A DNA stretch of 64,000 nucleotides from Tretioscincus oriximinensis (GCA_022410635.1 JAJVDF010000359.1:398118-462117); one strand, 5' to 3'; counted from the stretch's first letter, positions 1 to 10,404 are shown. The notes: a model not told the origin generated them from the letters alone. A program made the numbers and translations.

Positions 1-356
1 ACTGATGGGCCGAAGAATAAGGATACACAAAGGAAAGTATTCATTGTCTGTGAAAGTGACTTCCAGAAGAGGTGGCAGTACCTAGCAGACTAGATAGCTT
101 TAAGATAGCATTAGACAAGTTCATGGACAGCAAGGGTACAAATAGCTAATAGGTTGGATCTCTTGATCCTGCCTCCAAGACGGAGCAACAGGCAGGATTC
201 CTGAAAGACCATTTGCAGGGAGTTGAGAGCAGGAGAGAGTTCTTCCTCCTGTTTTTGAGACTGCCTAGGTGCAATTGATGGGCCACTGGGTGAGACAGAA
301 TGCTGGACGAGATGGGCTGTGGCCTGTTTCAGCAGGACTCTGTATGTTCTTATGTA
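1..356 (+). mobile_element. CR1 LINE 3' end (3' UTR)
   Basis: This is the non-coding tail of a CR1 retrotransposon. It carries the block reading 'gagcaacaggcaggattcct', then 'gctgtggcctgtttcagcag', and ends in the octamer-type terminus TTCTTATG near 350. The same order occurs in more than a dozen other copies in this window. It is cut by the left window edge. Confidence 0.85.
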
Positions 357-359
357 AAG

Positions 360-625
360 TTAGGGGTAATTAGGAAGGGAAGTGAGAATAAGTGGGCAAT
401 TATGCCTCTTTATAAATCTATGCTGAAGTCATGTTTGGAATATAGTGAACAATTCTGGTCACCACTTCTTAGAACGTATATTGGAGAAGGTGAAAAATAA
501 GGGAAACAAAATGAGCGAGGGGCTGGAACAAAAAACTCTTATGAAATTAGACGGCAACCTCTGCGTCTCTTCAGCCTTGAAAGATAGCAGTTAAGAGATG
601 ATCTGATCCCATATCAAGACCCCAG
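360..625 (+). mobile_element. Degraded CR1 ORF2 C-terminal fragment
   Basis: Reading through substitutions, the sequence matches the CR1 ORF2 tail seen intact at 21690-22154 (…LYKS…EYSEQFWSPLL…). Stops and frameshifts break it. It is older than most other CR1 copies here and abuts the 3' UTR of another copy, so two CR1 insertions lie head to tail. Confidence 0.7.
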
Positions 626-2324
626 ATTATAGAACAGTCTGCAATATAACATATATTGGAAATCACCCAAAACACCTTGGTATAGAGAGGATAAAAATGC
701 AGATATGTATAAATAAATAAAAATGAAATAAAAATATTCTGTGAAGATCTTGCTTCTGTTTTCTTATTGCAGTTTATTTATTTGCTCGTGGGTAGGCTTA
801 CAAAATCAGACTTGGTTTGTTAAGGCACCCAGGAAGGACGTGATGGGTAGTTGCTCCTAGTTTCCCCTGCCCTTTCTCCCCTGCATCTCCCCCTTTCTCA
901 GTGCAGCACGCCGCATGCATCATGGGAATGCTACACATGTCATGGGTATGCCATGGGCATTGCTGATGGCCATGGGCATTGGTGGGCGGCAGTAGATTTG
1001 GGTTGGGTGCAGAATGCTGCCCTCTCCACCATGTTGCGTGTGCAGTCTGGCAGTCTACAATGCTATTGCCATGGGTGCAGGTGTACCGACACAGTCCATT
1101 CTTCCGAGTCCTGCTATTGGTCTATAAAGACCAATGGGAGACCTCGGAATCTTTGACTCATCAATGCATTTCTTATTAATAGTAGAAATTTAAATTTGTG
1201 CAAAGACCATCCTTTATGCTCTGAGCCGTAAAATCTTTGAAGGTTAATATAGTTTTTATGTTGTAGGATAAGAAATGGGTTTCTGTTATTTTAAGAAAGA
1301 AAAGAACTCAGGAAAGTTCCTGGGTTCTTATATCTGTTTTTTTAGTTAGTTTCAGTTTTGTGTAGCATTGGAAAGAGTCAGTCACACCTGAAGAGAGCAG
1401 TCTCTTTTTTACAGCGAAACTAGTCCACACACAGAGAGAAATTAGTCCATAAAGAAGAGAAATTAGTTCATACAGAGAGAAAAGTTACCACAAGGAAAAT
1501 AAACCATCTCACTGGGAGACAAACTACAAACATTGAAAGAGAGACTTTGTGGTGAGAATTACAGCTATTTATTGTATTTTTTGCATTTGGATAAGCAAAG
1601 TCATTGAAAATAGAAATCTTGTGGATATACCTTTGTTCAGGCTGTGTTCCCGAGGGCCAGAATTTAGGGCTATACACAGAATTTACCAGCACTGCTCTTG
1701 GGACATAACAACAATGAATAAATAACCGCCATACGTAAGGCTTACCGGTACGGGACGTGTGGGGAGTTTATTTCTGCATTGTCCTGAAGGTTTCTGCTTG
1801 TATATGGGATTGTGATTTTCCTTGTGGCGACTCTGCCTTTTGCTTGCACCGTGGCCCATCCTGCATTGAAGCAAACACACACACACACAAAATAAATAGC
1901 AAAATTGTCAGGAAGTCAATGATAAAGAAAAAGGCAGGGACCTCTACCTAGCAAGTGAAATCCTAACTCTGAAAAAAATTGGAGGATATCCCTCCTTTCC
2001 ACCTACCTAGTATTCTGAAAGGAGCCAACAAGAACATGAAAGCAGGAAGGATCAGGAAGTTGATACCGCACATGTCAGCCAGCCGATTCTGCAGTCCTGT
2101 TGGCTGGCGACTTTGCGCGTTATCTGAATTCCCGCGTATGCGCGGCTCACACCAGGCTGCTGTATAGGAGAGAAGGCATTTCGCTCTGATTCCAGAAAGA
2201 ATCTGCAAGCAAATATTCCGAAGCAATGGAACTTTTTTCCAAAGTGGAAAAAGGAAGCTCCGTTGTCACGTGTGATTTGATTTTCTTAAATTATCGTAAT
2301 CAAAATAAAATAGTATAATAAATT
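626..2324. other. Unassigned stretch, no gene seen
   Basis: Short ORFs here look like chance. I see a dispersed hairpin repeat at 1094-1190 (listed separately), about three imperfect copies of a 25-bp unit around 1424-1491 (agtccaca…agagagaaatt), and a short CA run near 1879. There is no recognisable exon. Confidence 0.5.
1094..1190. repeat. Dispersed hairpin repeat, copy 1
   Basis: About 90 bp is shared with 4920-5030. The core is a 7-bp inverted repeat, ATTGGTC (1116-1122) and GACCAAT (1129-1135), around a 6-nt loop, followed by 'gagacctcggaa' and an ATTATTAAT-like end. It may be part of a small DNA element; the family is not recognised. Confidence 0.5.
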
Positions 2325-3150
2325 TAGAGAGGGAGAACTAAAATTAATGACAAAGTGGTATAGGACGCCAGCTCAATTATCACATACGCTTAATACATCA
2401 CCAGTATGTTGGCATTGTAATACAGAACCAGGGACCTACATACATATGTGGTTTGAATGTATAGAAGTCAGGAGGTTCTGGGAACAGATTACAGGGGAAC
2501 TCACGAATGTATTTCAAGTGAACATTCCAGTGGTAAGAGAGCTCCTTATAGGAAACAAGAATATAACACAAATAGAGAGAGAAAATATATATATATATAC
2601 TCAAACAAGGGATAAGGGCAGCGCATATTCAGATAGCAAGAGGATGGAAGGAGAAAGAAAAGTGGACCCTAGAAGCCTGGTATGATTATATGGCAGAAAC
2701 TGTACTCTTTGACTTTCTAAGGGAAAGAAGGCTAAAAAGACTGGGAAGTGTATCCCGTCCAGTATGGGAGGTAAGGTGGAGGGCCTTCATTACCTACGTG
2801 ATATTTCACAAGATGTATTCACCCACGGCATTTATGATTTACTGGATACTGGATTTGAAAAGAATCACGTAATATTTAGTTGGATATCCTCAAGTAGAGG
2901 GGGGGAGGGAGGGGAGCACAAAGGGTGAGGTGGAGGGTTTTTTAGGGTATGACATGTATTGACTAATGNGGGGGTCCAACATATATATGTGTGTACTTAT
3001 TAGTGTGAATTTAAACATGTCATAATTTATGACATGAATGGAGTAATGGTTGGCTTCAACAAATATAAGTGTGTATTTGCAATTGTGCAATTTTTAACAT
3101 GTCATACTTCATATATATCAATAAAGAAATTTAATAAAAAAAAAAAAAAT
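2325..3150 (+). mobile_element. 5'-truncated L1 LINE, ORF2 C-terminus and poly(A) tail
   Basis: The frame starting at 2347 contains CWHC…GTYIHMWFEC…RRFW, the cysteine-rich C-terminal segment typical of L1 ORF2. A frameshift near 2600 moves the remainder (WYDYMAETVLFDFLRERR) to another frame, which ends near 2872. The 3' UTR carries AATAAA-like sequence near 3119 and an A-run at 3137-3149. The element is dead: truncated and frameshifted. Confidence 0.8.
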
Positions 3151-3289
3151 AAGGTCTGAATCAGGCAAAATTAATGCCCTAAAGCAGATTTGCAGAAGTG
3201 AGTCCTTTTGTAACTGTGGCTACGACTGGCCTTCAAAAAGATGGGCAGGTGCATTTCAACTGCTATCATNTTCCANTCTTCATCTGTAG

Positions 3290-3504
3290 TAGGCTGACCA
3301 GATGACCCCTTTTTTAGGGTGGGGGGTTAGAAACCCGGTTTTGGAGTGCCTAACGTTTTTTGCTGAGGAAATTCTTTTCAAAAAAGATTTTTTTTCAATT
3401 TTTTTGCTTTTAAAAATTTTTTTCCCCCTCAGGAAAAACNGGGAGGCCCCGCAAAACCGGGTTTTCACCCCCCCCCCCAAAAAAGGGGTCATCTGGTCAG
3501 CCTA
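3290..3504. mobile_element. Palindromic MITE, family A short form
   Basis: This 215-bp element starts TAGGCTGACCAGATGACCCC and ends with the inverse complement. Almost the whole element is a fold-back: the left half (aaacccggttttggagtgcc…gctgagg) pairs with the right half. A possible 8-bp target duplication is ATCTGTAG (3282-3289) against ATCTNTAT from 3504. It has no coding capacity. A hAT-like origin is inferred from the 8-bp duplications of sister copies. Confidence 0.85.
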
Positions 3505-3679
3505 TCTNTATCCAATAATCAAGATCCATATACAGTATGTTCCAAAATAAAGTGGACTTAAGGGTCATCCAATATTCAATAAAATTTTAAAAGATTGACC
3601 CACATAGATGAAAACAGCAAAACGGAGCCTACAGAAGCTCACATTTAGATTTGATTCGATGTAGATATGGATTAGATAT

Positions 3680-3793
3680 CATAAAGAAAACCTTCTGCCA
3701 GGAAGGGTGGTCAACCAGTGGAACAGTTTGCCACAGGAGGTGGTAGGTTGTTCTTCACTGAAAGTCTTCAAACAGAGGCTGGAAAGTCATCTG
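3680..3793 (+). mobile_element. Bird-type CR1 3' UTR fragment
   Basis: 'cagtggaacagtttgccaca' followed by 'gtcttcaaacagaggctgg' is the CR1 3' UTR signature of the older, bird-like subfamily also seen at 17336-17663. The fragment runs into the assembly gap. Confidence 0.75.
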
Positions 3794-4050
3794 NNNNNNN
3801 NNNNNNNNNNNNNNNNNNNNNNNNNNNNNNNNNNNNNNNNNNNNNNNNNNNNNNNNNNNNNNNNNNNNNNNNNNNNNNNNNNNNNNNNNNNNNNNNNNNN
3901 NNNNNNNNNNNNNNNNNNNNNNNNNNNNNNNNNNNNNNNNNNNNNNNNNNNNNNNNNNNNNNNNNNNNNNNNNNNNNNNNNNNNNNNNNNNNNNNNNNNN
4001 NNNNNNNNNNNNNNNNNNNNNNNNNNNNNNNNNNNNNNNNNNNNNNNNNN
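3794..4050. other. Assembly gap (257 N)
   Basis: This is an unbroken N run. Reading frames across it are artefacts. The CR1 sequences on its two sides are in opposite orientations, so the gap probably hides a repeat junction. Confidence 0.99.
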
Positions 4051-4393
4051 ATGACCTTGCACTTGCTTAAGTTGAAGTGCATTTGCCACTTTGATGCCCA
4101 CTCACCCAATTTCAATAGATCCCTCTGGAGTGCCTTACAATCATTTTCAGTTTTCACTACCCTGAACAGTTTAGTGTCGTCAGCAAACTTGGCTACTTCA
4201 CTATTTACCTCGGCATCCAGATCATTTATAAATATATTGAAAAGCAAGGTTCCCAGTACAGATCCCTGGCGTACCCCACTTCTTACCTCTTTCTACTCAG
4301 AGAACTGTCCATTTAACTGTCCATCTGAAAATCTAGATAGACAATATCAACTGGATCCCCTTTATCTACATGTTTGTTAACACTCTCAAACAT
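4051..4393 (-). mobile_element. CR1 ORF2 reverse transcriptase fragment
   Basis: On the minus strand the frame reads LLFNIFINDLDAEVNSEVAK then FADDTKLF, the CR1 reverse transcriptase palm with its catalytic ADD. Compared with the copy at 26305-27055, about 120 bp are deleted near 4315, between the 'agagaactgtccattta' and 'ctgaaaatctagatagac' blocks. One end lies in the gap. Confidence 0.85.
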
Positions 4394-4446
4394 GAGAAAA
4401 GGTAGGTGGACTGAGCTTTCATAGGTATATCTACTTCTTCAGATGC
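4394..4446 (-). mobile_element. Penelope-like element 3' fragment with hammerhead-like core
   Basis: The minus strand reads GCATCTGAAGAAGTAGA… ATGAAAGCTC, the same motif as at 59057-59091. CTGAAGA is at 4436-4442 and GAAA at 4417-4420. The fragment is very short. Confidence 0.6.
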
Positions 4447-4919
4447 TCTTAACACCTGAGCCATTCATGCCTAAGTGGAATTTGTGCCACTTACATTCAT
4501 CAGAATCACTGGATTTGGGGTGTGTGTGCATTTTGGAGGGACATGTTTTTGCACCCCAGACTCTGTAAAATGGTATGAAAAACAGAGGCCCCAGTGATCC
4601 AAACCGGCCCAAGATTTGTTTACATCCTGTGATAATTCAGGTTGTGTGTATCTTGAAGTACATCGCATTTTCTTCCAGTTTTGAAGAAGGGCCTCTCCCC
4701 CTTGCACTAGTGTACACAGATGAGGCCCAATAAAAGCATCTAGAGAAAGATTAGCATCCTAAATAAAATAATCTTTGTCCAACAATGAAACACATTAAAA
4801 GCCCAAAGCATTTTCAAAGAAGATTTATTCTATTCATTTATGACTATTACTAGTGGGTATGGCTGGAAAATCAGAGAAAATTGAGTTGGTAAGATGCCAT
4901 CTCACCACTACCGAGTTCA

Positions 4920-5030
4920 ACATCTGGAGCCCTGTCATTGGTCCATAAAGACCAATCAGAGACCTCGGAACCTTGGTCTCGGCAATAGGAGTATTATTAA
5001 TAGGAGAGATTATTTTGGCTAGGACAGNTA
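4920..5030. repeat. Dispersed hairpin repeat, copy 2
   Basis: This is the partner of 1094-1190. ATTGGTC (4937-4943) and GACCAAT (4950-4956) flank a 6-nt loop, followed by 'gagacctcggaaccttgg'. Confidence 0.5.
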
Positions 5031-5687
5031 TATCCTCATGAAAATTTGATAGGAAATATATAAAATAAATATAAATATTCCTCCCTCCTGCACTCCTTTG
5101 GCTGTTCTTGGGGGTGGGTACTAGTTTTTATCAGGTTTTACAGAGTATGTTGAAATGTGTTAACTTCCTCACAAATTGCCAGAGATTTGGGTATGGATAT
5201 GATAAAGAGAGAGAGAACACAGAGAAAATGTGAGTGTCTGTTCTGAGAAAAGACTCTTATCAGGTCTATCTGTCCTTATTTCAGAGAAACGGACAGCCGT
5301 CACTCTTTCCTGAGCAAGATTACGAGATGAAACCACCATGACTCCATATACACTGGCCGTGTTTATTCTCATATTTATACATGTGACTTTCAAAATGAAG
5401 AAGAACGAAGAAGCTTCCGTGATTGCAAAAGAGAAGAGTCTGTCCACAGGCCTCTGCAAATGCTCTGAAACATCAGAGCCCTGAGCTGCCCCACTGCCTG
5501 TGATGACCAGATGGAGTGCCCAGAGACTGCTGCCAGGATAGCGCCCACATCCAAGGCCCCACTCCCAGCCCTGTGCCATATCGCAGCCCCGTGGCCCACT
5601 GGGCACAAGCAAACACCAAGCAAAGTGTCTACACCCCGCCACTCAGCTGGCTACCCATTGCATCGCACAATGCAAACGGATGCCTTC

Positions 5688-5752
5688 CACTAGTGAGAGC
5701 ATAAGGGGAGCCCTCCTGAATGGGGCCACAGCCCATCCAGTTCAACATTCTG
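5688..5752 (-). mobile_element. CR1 3'-end fragment
   Basis: 'ggagccctcctgaatggggc' plus 'cacagcccatccagttcaac' is the reverse of the CR1 terminus seen elsewhere. Only about 65 bp remain. Confidence 0.6.
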
Positions 5753-6196
5753 GCTGTGCTGGACAGGGTCAATAATCCACTTGGAAGTTGGATTTCTGTT
5801 GCATTTGCCTCACCAGCTAGTTATATAACCAGCAGATGGCGTATTTTAAAAGATGATTATCTGGATTATTTGGGGTTTGGGGAGAGAGTACGCATGGTTA
5901 TTGCTGGTGTGTAGAAGTTTTGACAAGAAGCTGAAAGAGTTGAGAGGCAACAGAATCTGNTATTGACAGTCCAATAGCATTTGAGAGNAGGGACTACTGG
6001 ATTTCCTCTTGACAACCAGCCAACAACATGGCTGGCAGGAGAATGCGTCACGTGCATAGAAAATATTGCTTGCCTGGAGCTGATGGTGCAACAAAACTGT
6101 ACTATAAAGATATGTATGAGGTGCATTTAAAACAGGAAAACTGGTAAACCAGAAAGTGAGAAGAATTTGGAATAGACAAGTATTGTATGAATATAG

Positions 6197-6488
6197 CCCC
6201 AGTCTCACACAGAGGCCCACTGGGCATCTCAAGGAGAAGAAAGCAAAATCTTTCCCTGTTTTCCATTCCCTGCAAATAATATTTCAGGAATCANGGAAGC
6301 AATACCACGAGATCCATCCTAGTACCTTTTTATACCCTTGGTTTCATGAACTTGTCTAATCCTGTCTTAAAGCTATCCAGGCTGCTAGCTGTCACCACCT
6401 CTTTTGGAAGTATATTTTACAGACCACCTCTGGGTAAAAAAAATACTTCCCTTGTCTGCCCACCAGCTTCAAAAAGGGGCTCCTGGTC
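6197..6488 (-). mobile_element. CR1 3' UTR, first half of an interrupted copy
   Basis: The CR1 tail runs in reverse: 'cacacagaggcccactgggc' through the block matching 'gggtgaaaaaatactttcc'. The copy is split by the Harbinger-like element at 6492-7322 and resumes at 7326. Confidence 0.85.
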
Positions 6489-6491
6489 TTA

Positions 6492-7322
6492 GGCTGAGTT
6501 CACACGACGAGCTAAAATCCGGAATAAAGCTATATTCCGGAACATAGCAAGGCGTCTCCCTTCACACCATGAACCTGTATTCCGGAATATACAACGGTGT
6601 GTCTGTGCACACGTATTCTTGCATTCTTGCCATAGGCAGCTGCCTCCACTGCGTTGCTTTGGCCGTGTCCTCCTTCCAGCCAGCCCTCCGCCTGCTTTCG
6701 GGGGCTGCTGTCAAATGGTTTGGCTGAAGCGAGGAGGAGGAGATGGGGAGGTTGACAGGGCGCCTGTCAATGTTCCCCTTCATTGCGCTGAGCCAATCTC
6801 CATGCAGCAGCCCCCAACAGTAGGAGGAGGGCAGGTTGGAAGGAGGGCACAGCCAAAGCAANGCAGCAAAGTTGGCTGCATGTCACGAGAAGCCTTTTCC
6901 TAAGCCCAGGCTGCCCACCACCTGCTTTCAGAGGCCTGGAGGTCACTTGGCGAAATGACGAGCAGCATCGACAGACGTCCTGATCTCCAGGCAGCAGCCC
7001 CCAAAGCAGGCGGAGGGCAGCCTGGGCTTAGGAAAGGGCGGGGAGAGGAGGCAGCGCTTCATCCTGTCATCGCTCCCCTCCTGTCTCTCACACTAATAAT
7101 GTTCACACAGGAGAGGAAAGGGGGAGTGGCTACGAGATGACGGAGGTTGGCTGCGAGATTTCAGAGGTTCTCCGCAATGATGCCTGATTACCCCAGCAAT
7201 AGTTTATTCCGGGATAAATGGCGTTTATTGCAGAAGGACTGCTGAAACATGCTTAACATGTGTGCCCAGACCTTCCTCATGTTGCTACAATTGAGGAATA
7301 AAACAGCTGTGTGAACACAGCC
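6492..7322. mobile_element. Non-autonomous Harbinger-like DNA transposon (831 bp)
   Basis: The element begins GGCTGAGTTCACACGACG and ends with the inverse of GGCTGTGTTCACACAG, so it has terminal inverted repeats of about 14 bp plus weaker similarity inward. It sits inside a CR1 copy between duplicated TTA trinucleotides (6489-6491 and 7323-7325). A 3-bp TTA duplication with GG-starting termini is the known PIF/Harbinger pattern. There is no transposase ORF, so it would have been mobilised in trans. The interior is GC-rich (6640-7130), and the left end holds repeated TTCCGGAAT palindromes. A related copy is at 44735-45511. Confidence 0.8.
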
Positions 7323-7323
7323 T

Positions 7324-7574
7324 TAGTGTTGTTTAATAGATAAAATATGTTTTCTCTATTCCCCTTATCCATCCCATGCATGAATTTGTATATTTTAATC
7401 AGATCACCTCTTAAATGCTATCTTTCTGGGCTGAAGAATTCTAGACATTGCAGCCTGATTTTACAGGACATTTTGTTACAGCCCCTTGATAATTCTTGTT
7501 GCCCTTTTCTGCCTCTTCTCCAGTTCCACAATATCTTTTCCAAGGCCTGGTGACCAGAATTGTTCACAGTATAG
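7324..7574 (-). mobile_element. CR1, second half of the interrupted copy
   Basis: This continues the copy at 6197-6488 from 'gtgttgtttaatagataaaa' through the ORF2 tail ('ccatgcatgaatttgtatat', 'tgcccttttctgcctcttct'). Rejoining the halves across the TTA duplication restores the CR1 order, which dates the Harbinger-like insertion as younger. Confidence 0.8.
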
Positions 7575-7645
7575 AATCATAGAATTTGGACCTCCAGGGT
7601 CATCTGGTCCAACTTCTTGCTCAGTGCAGGATTCACTGAAACGTC
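7565..7645 (-). mobile_element. Bird-type CR1 3'-end fragment
   Basis: 'agaatcatagaatttggacc' plus 'tgcaggattcactgaaacg' is the reverse of the classical CR1 terminus, with ATTCTATG-type octamers. Confidence 0.75.
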
Positions 7646-7654
7646 ATAGACACA

Positions 7655-8020
7655 CGTAAAAAACCCAGGAATATTGGCAGGAAGTTGTAAGAGAAATAAA
7701 TGGAATGTTAAATACGCAGATAATATTAACTAGTAAGATGGTGCTAAATGGAAGGACGGATCATAGAACAGTGTAATTGAGGGTTGTATTGGCCAATTAC
7801 ATCTGTACAAAATGCTCTGATGGGTTTGGAAAGATTTTTCCAAATGGACAAAGCAGAGATTGTATGAATATGAAATAAACGTTGTAGCAATAGAGGTATC
7901 TGACTTACAAGCAAAAATGGAAGCAAAAATGGTTACCAATTATAAACTATTTGGTGGGAAAACTGAGGTGGGATGCCACAAAATTGAAACTGGGATTAGA
8001 TAGATTGTATATGTATAGAT
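7655..8020 (+). mobile_element. Probable decayed L1 ORF2 C-terminal fragment
   Basis: Translated with frameshifts, the sequence suggests EINGMLNTQIILTS…MVLNG…DHRT…, resembling the region before the cysteine-rich L1 tail. No frame is long, and the assignment rests on this weak resemblance. Confidence 0.35.
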
Positions 8021-8036
8021 GGGGCACCCGNTGTCA

Positions 8037-8315
8037 ACAATAACAAATGGCCAGCTTCTGGTTTCTTTCCTTCAGGTAGAATTTCTGTTTCCAGTTTTAT
8101 GCTTCTTAGTTGTATTTCTGCCTGCTTTTCTACACCCTTTGCTCACAATGACAAGGCTTATTATAAAAGCTTGGATGCCCAGCAGCTTCACGAAGCTGGC
8201 AGTAGTAGCAACAGCAGCAGGCCCAAATGTGAAGAGGTAGGACAGGAGTTGATGGTGAGGTCAGCTGGGAAGTGTAGTCCGGGCANCTTTCAGCCTGCCC
8301 AGGGAGGGANGATGC
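8037..8315. repeat. Unclassified dispersed repeat R3, copy 1
   Basis: The copy shares 'cttattataaaagcttggat', 'gcctgcttttctacacc' and 'ctgggaagtgtagtcc' in order with 45543-45905 and 50535-50880. It holds an internal AGC-rich stretch. No ORF or clear terminal repeat identifies the class. Confidence 0.65.
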
Positions 8316-8424
8316 CTCTTTAGCCAGTCCCTTAAAACTAACTATAAGCATGTACTTTGTCCCTTAATACTAAGAAAAGTATGGGGAATAAGAGAAAGTT
8401 TGATATGTATTCTTCTGATATTTT

Positions 8425-8505
8425 TTTCCCCTCAGGAAAAATCAGGAGGCACCCCCAAAAACAGGTTTTCACCCCCCCCAAAAAAGGGGTCATCTGGTCA
8501 GCCTA
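8425..8505. mobile_element. MITE family A, right half only
   Basis: The right fold-back arm is present from 'cctcaggaaaaatcaggagg' to GGTCATCTGGTCAGCCTA. The left arm is missing. Confidence 0.75.
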
Positions 8506-8585
8506 CATTTTGCACATTTATATATAATTCTTCTACTCTGGTGTTTATTTGATAGATTTTCTATGTTTAAACCCCTTGTTGAGGC

Positions 8586-8804
8586 TAGGCTAACCAGATG
8601 ACCCCGGGGCGGGGGGGTCAAAACCCAGTTTTGCGGTGCCCCCTGGTTTTTCCTGAGGGGAAAAAAAATTAAAAGATTTTTTTTTTGAAAAAAAACTTTT
8701 TTTTTTGAAAAAAAGCTTCCTCAGCAAAAACCTTGAGCCCCCCCCCAAAACCGGGTTTATACCCCCCCTGCTGCTGCCCCAAAGGGGGTCATCTGGTCAG
8801 CCTA
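8586..8804. mobile_element. Palindromic MITE, family A short form, with target duplication
   Basis: This is a complete 219-bp fold-back element, TAGGCTAACCAGATGACC to GGTCATCTGGTCAGCCTA. It is flanked by an exact 8-bp direct repeat GTTGAGGC (8578-8585 and 8805-8812). The 8-bp duplication points to the hAT superfamily. The centre is A/T-homopolymer rich. There is no ORF. Confidence 0.9.
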
Positions 8805-8812
8805 GTTGAGGC

Positions 8813-9309
8813 TACCCAGGGTTTTTTGCTTTGCTTACTATATTTTCTGCTAACAGGAAGATGACTGAGGGACCCGTCCACAGGGAGGGATAAAGATTGG
8901 AGGGTGGGGTGGGGGTGGGATAATTATTTAAAAACATTGTATGGATTGGGATGTATCATATTGAAATGAAAATGAAAACAACTATGTTTTGAGCAATAGC
9001 AAATACAAAAACCCTGACCGTTTGTCCACCTGCAGACCTTGCATGAAGAGCAGCCGTTGAAATGTTACTTAACGCAGAGACGTGAGACTTACTTTTAGCC
9101 ACCCTGGCCTGCCAGGCCTCTCTCTTCCTGTTGTCACGTGGAAAGGGAAGTTATTTGCGCACCTGCGGGCTATTTGTGAACCCTTCTAAGAATGCCTATG
9201 AATAGATTTGCCATTGATCTAATTGTAGCTGCCCTTATTACCACAGCCAGGATGAAGCAAATGTCCTTCTGGCAGGCTTGTTTTGAATCCAGAACTGTTT
9301 TAGAGCTTA
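8813..9309. other. Unassigned, no gene seen
   Basis: The stretch has a GGGTGGGG-rich part near 8910 and otherwise unique-looking sequence. The first 170 bp may be an L1 3' UTR interrupted by the neighbouring MITE, but I cannot prove that. Confidence 0.4.
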
Positions 9310-10120
9310 TTCCAAGATACCACCATCTCTTCTGGAAGTGAATTCCATAGACTAATGAGCTTGTGGATGAGAAAAAAATACTTTCCCTTAAGGCTTCTGC
9401 CCATCAAGGGATGCCCTTCAGTCCTAGTATGGTGTGATAAAGAAAATGCTTTTTCTCTATTCATCTTATCCATCCCTTGTATGATACATCATGCATTCAT
9501 CAGTTAGAACTCTCTCAGCCCCACCTACTCCACAGGATGTCTGTTGTGGAGAAAGCAACAAAAGCTATGTGCACCACCATATGGTTGGCTGCCCTGAGAC
9601 CTTCGGGTATAGGGTGGGATACAAGTACAAATAAATAAATAAATAAATAAATAATAGATAATCTTTTTAAGGCTGAAGGGGGCTAAATGTTGTGTTCTGA
9701 TTTCATAAAGGAGATGAGTTCCTTGATCATTTTTGTCATCCTTTTCTGCACCTTCTCTAATTCTACAATATCCTTTTTGAGATTTGGTGACCAGAACTGT
9801 ACAGGCAAAATAATATTTGCCAACCTATTTTCAATTCCTTTCCTAATTATTTCTAACATTGAATTTGCTTTTTTTTTTTTACTCCTGCTCCACTGAACTG
9901 TCCACCAACACCCCAAGTTCCCTTTCCTGCTCTGTCACAGAATGCTCAGTCCCCATCAGTTGACAGGAATAAATGGGGTCTNTGCCCCAATGGGCAGGAC
10001 TTTATACTTTCTNCTGTTGAAGTGCACTTGCCACTTTGTTGCCCATTCACCCAATTTCAAGAGCTCTGGAGCTCTTTCCATCCCTTCCATTTTTCACTAC
10101 CTTGAACAGAGGAGGGGATG
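9310..10120 (-). mobile_element. CR1 LINE, old copy, interrupted
   Basis: A reverse CR1 runs from the 3' UTR (9310-9500) into ORF2 ('ccttttctgcaccttctcta', 'tgaagtgcacttgccacttt'). It is broken at 9502-9655 by a SINE-like insertion. The ORF2 part still shows [17 protein letters not shown] and is heavily substituted. Confidence 0.8.
9502..9655 (+). mobile_element. Chimeric SINE: Sauria-type middle joined to L2-like tail
   Basis: 'ctctcagccccacctact' and 'gtctgttgtggagaaagcaa' match the Sauria-type SINEs at 54635 and 57215. The end ('accttcgggtatagggtggg' then AAATA repeats) matches the L2-type tail at 32800-32945. It lies inside a CR1. Confidence 0.55.
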
Positions 10121-10180
10121 TATTTTTTCACCCAGANGCGTATCTGGCTAAAAGACGGAAAACGGAGGGAAGTAATAAAT

Positions 10181-10252
10181 TGGTAATTCTCTGGGCGGAA
10201 AGATGTGAGAAGTGGAATATTCCAGAGTTCAGTACTGGAACCCCTACTGGGA
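10181..10252 (+). mobile_element. CR1 reverse transcriptase fragment
   Basis: About 70 bp reads as FSGRKDVRSGIFQSSVLEPL, matching the CR1 segment FSAWKEVRSGVPQGSVLGPL. It is inverted relative to the CR1 copy on its left. Confidence 0.6.
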
Positions 10253-10262
10253 GGGAAATGAA

Positions 10263-10404
10263 GTAAGGAAAGGAAGAACAAAAAAAGGGATGGATGAAAA
10301 ATTGAAGGGAAGGAAGGAAGATAAAGAAGGGAAAATAAAGGAGGAAAAGAAGAAAGAAGGAAAGGAAAATGGAAAGAAAGAAAGAGTGAACAAAAGAAAG
10401 AAGT
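10263..10404. repeat. Purine-rich low-complexity tract
   Basis: A GGAA/GAAAG-type run. It creates long Lys/Glu and Ser/Phe ORFs on both strands that are not genes. Confidence 0.9.

Larger units (their letters stand above)
4447..6195. other. Mostly unassigned; no gene seen
   Basis: The stretch contains the second hairpin repeat (4920-5030) and a small CR1 3'-end piece (5688-5752, minus). A GC-rich part at 5450-5700 carries overlapping ORFs on both strands, with no recognisable domain. I see no splice-flanked exon. Confidence 0.5.

Noticed and set aside
3707..4380. ORFs of 104-220 codons across the N gap
   Set aside because: Most residues are unknown; only the CR1 edges are real. The same applies to 25795-26335.
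5169..5642. 157-codon minus ORF
   Set aside because: No recognisable domain, GC-rich sequence with overlapping ORFs on both strands, no splice or start context.
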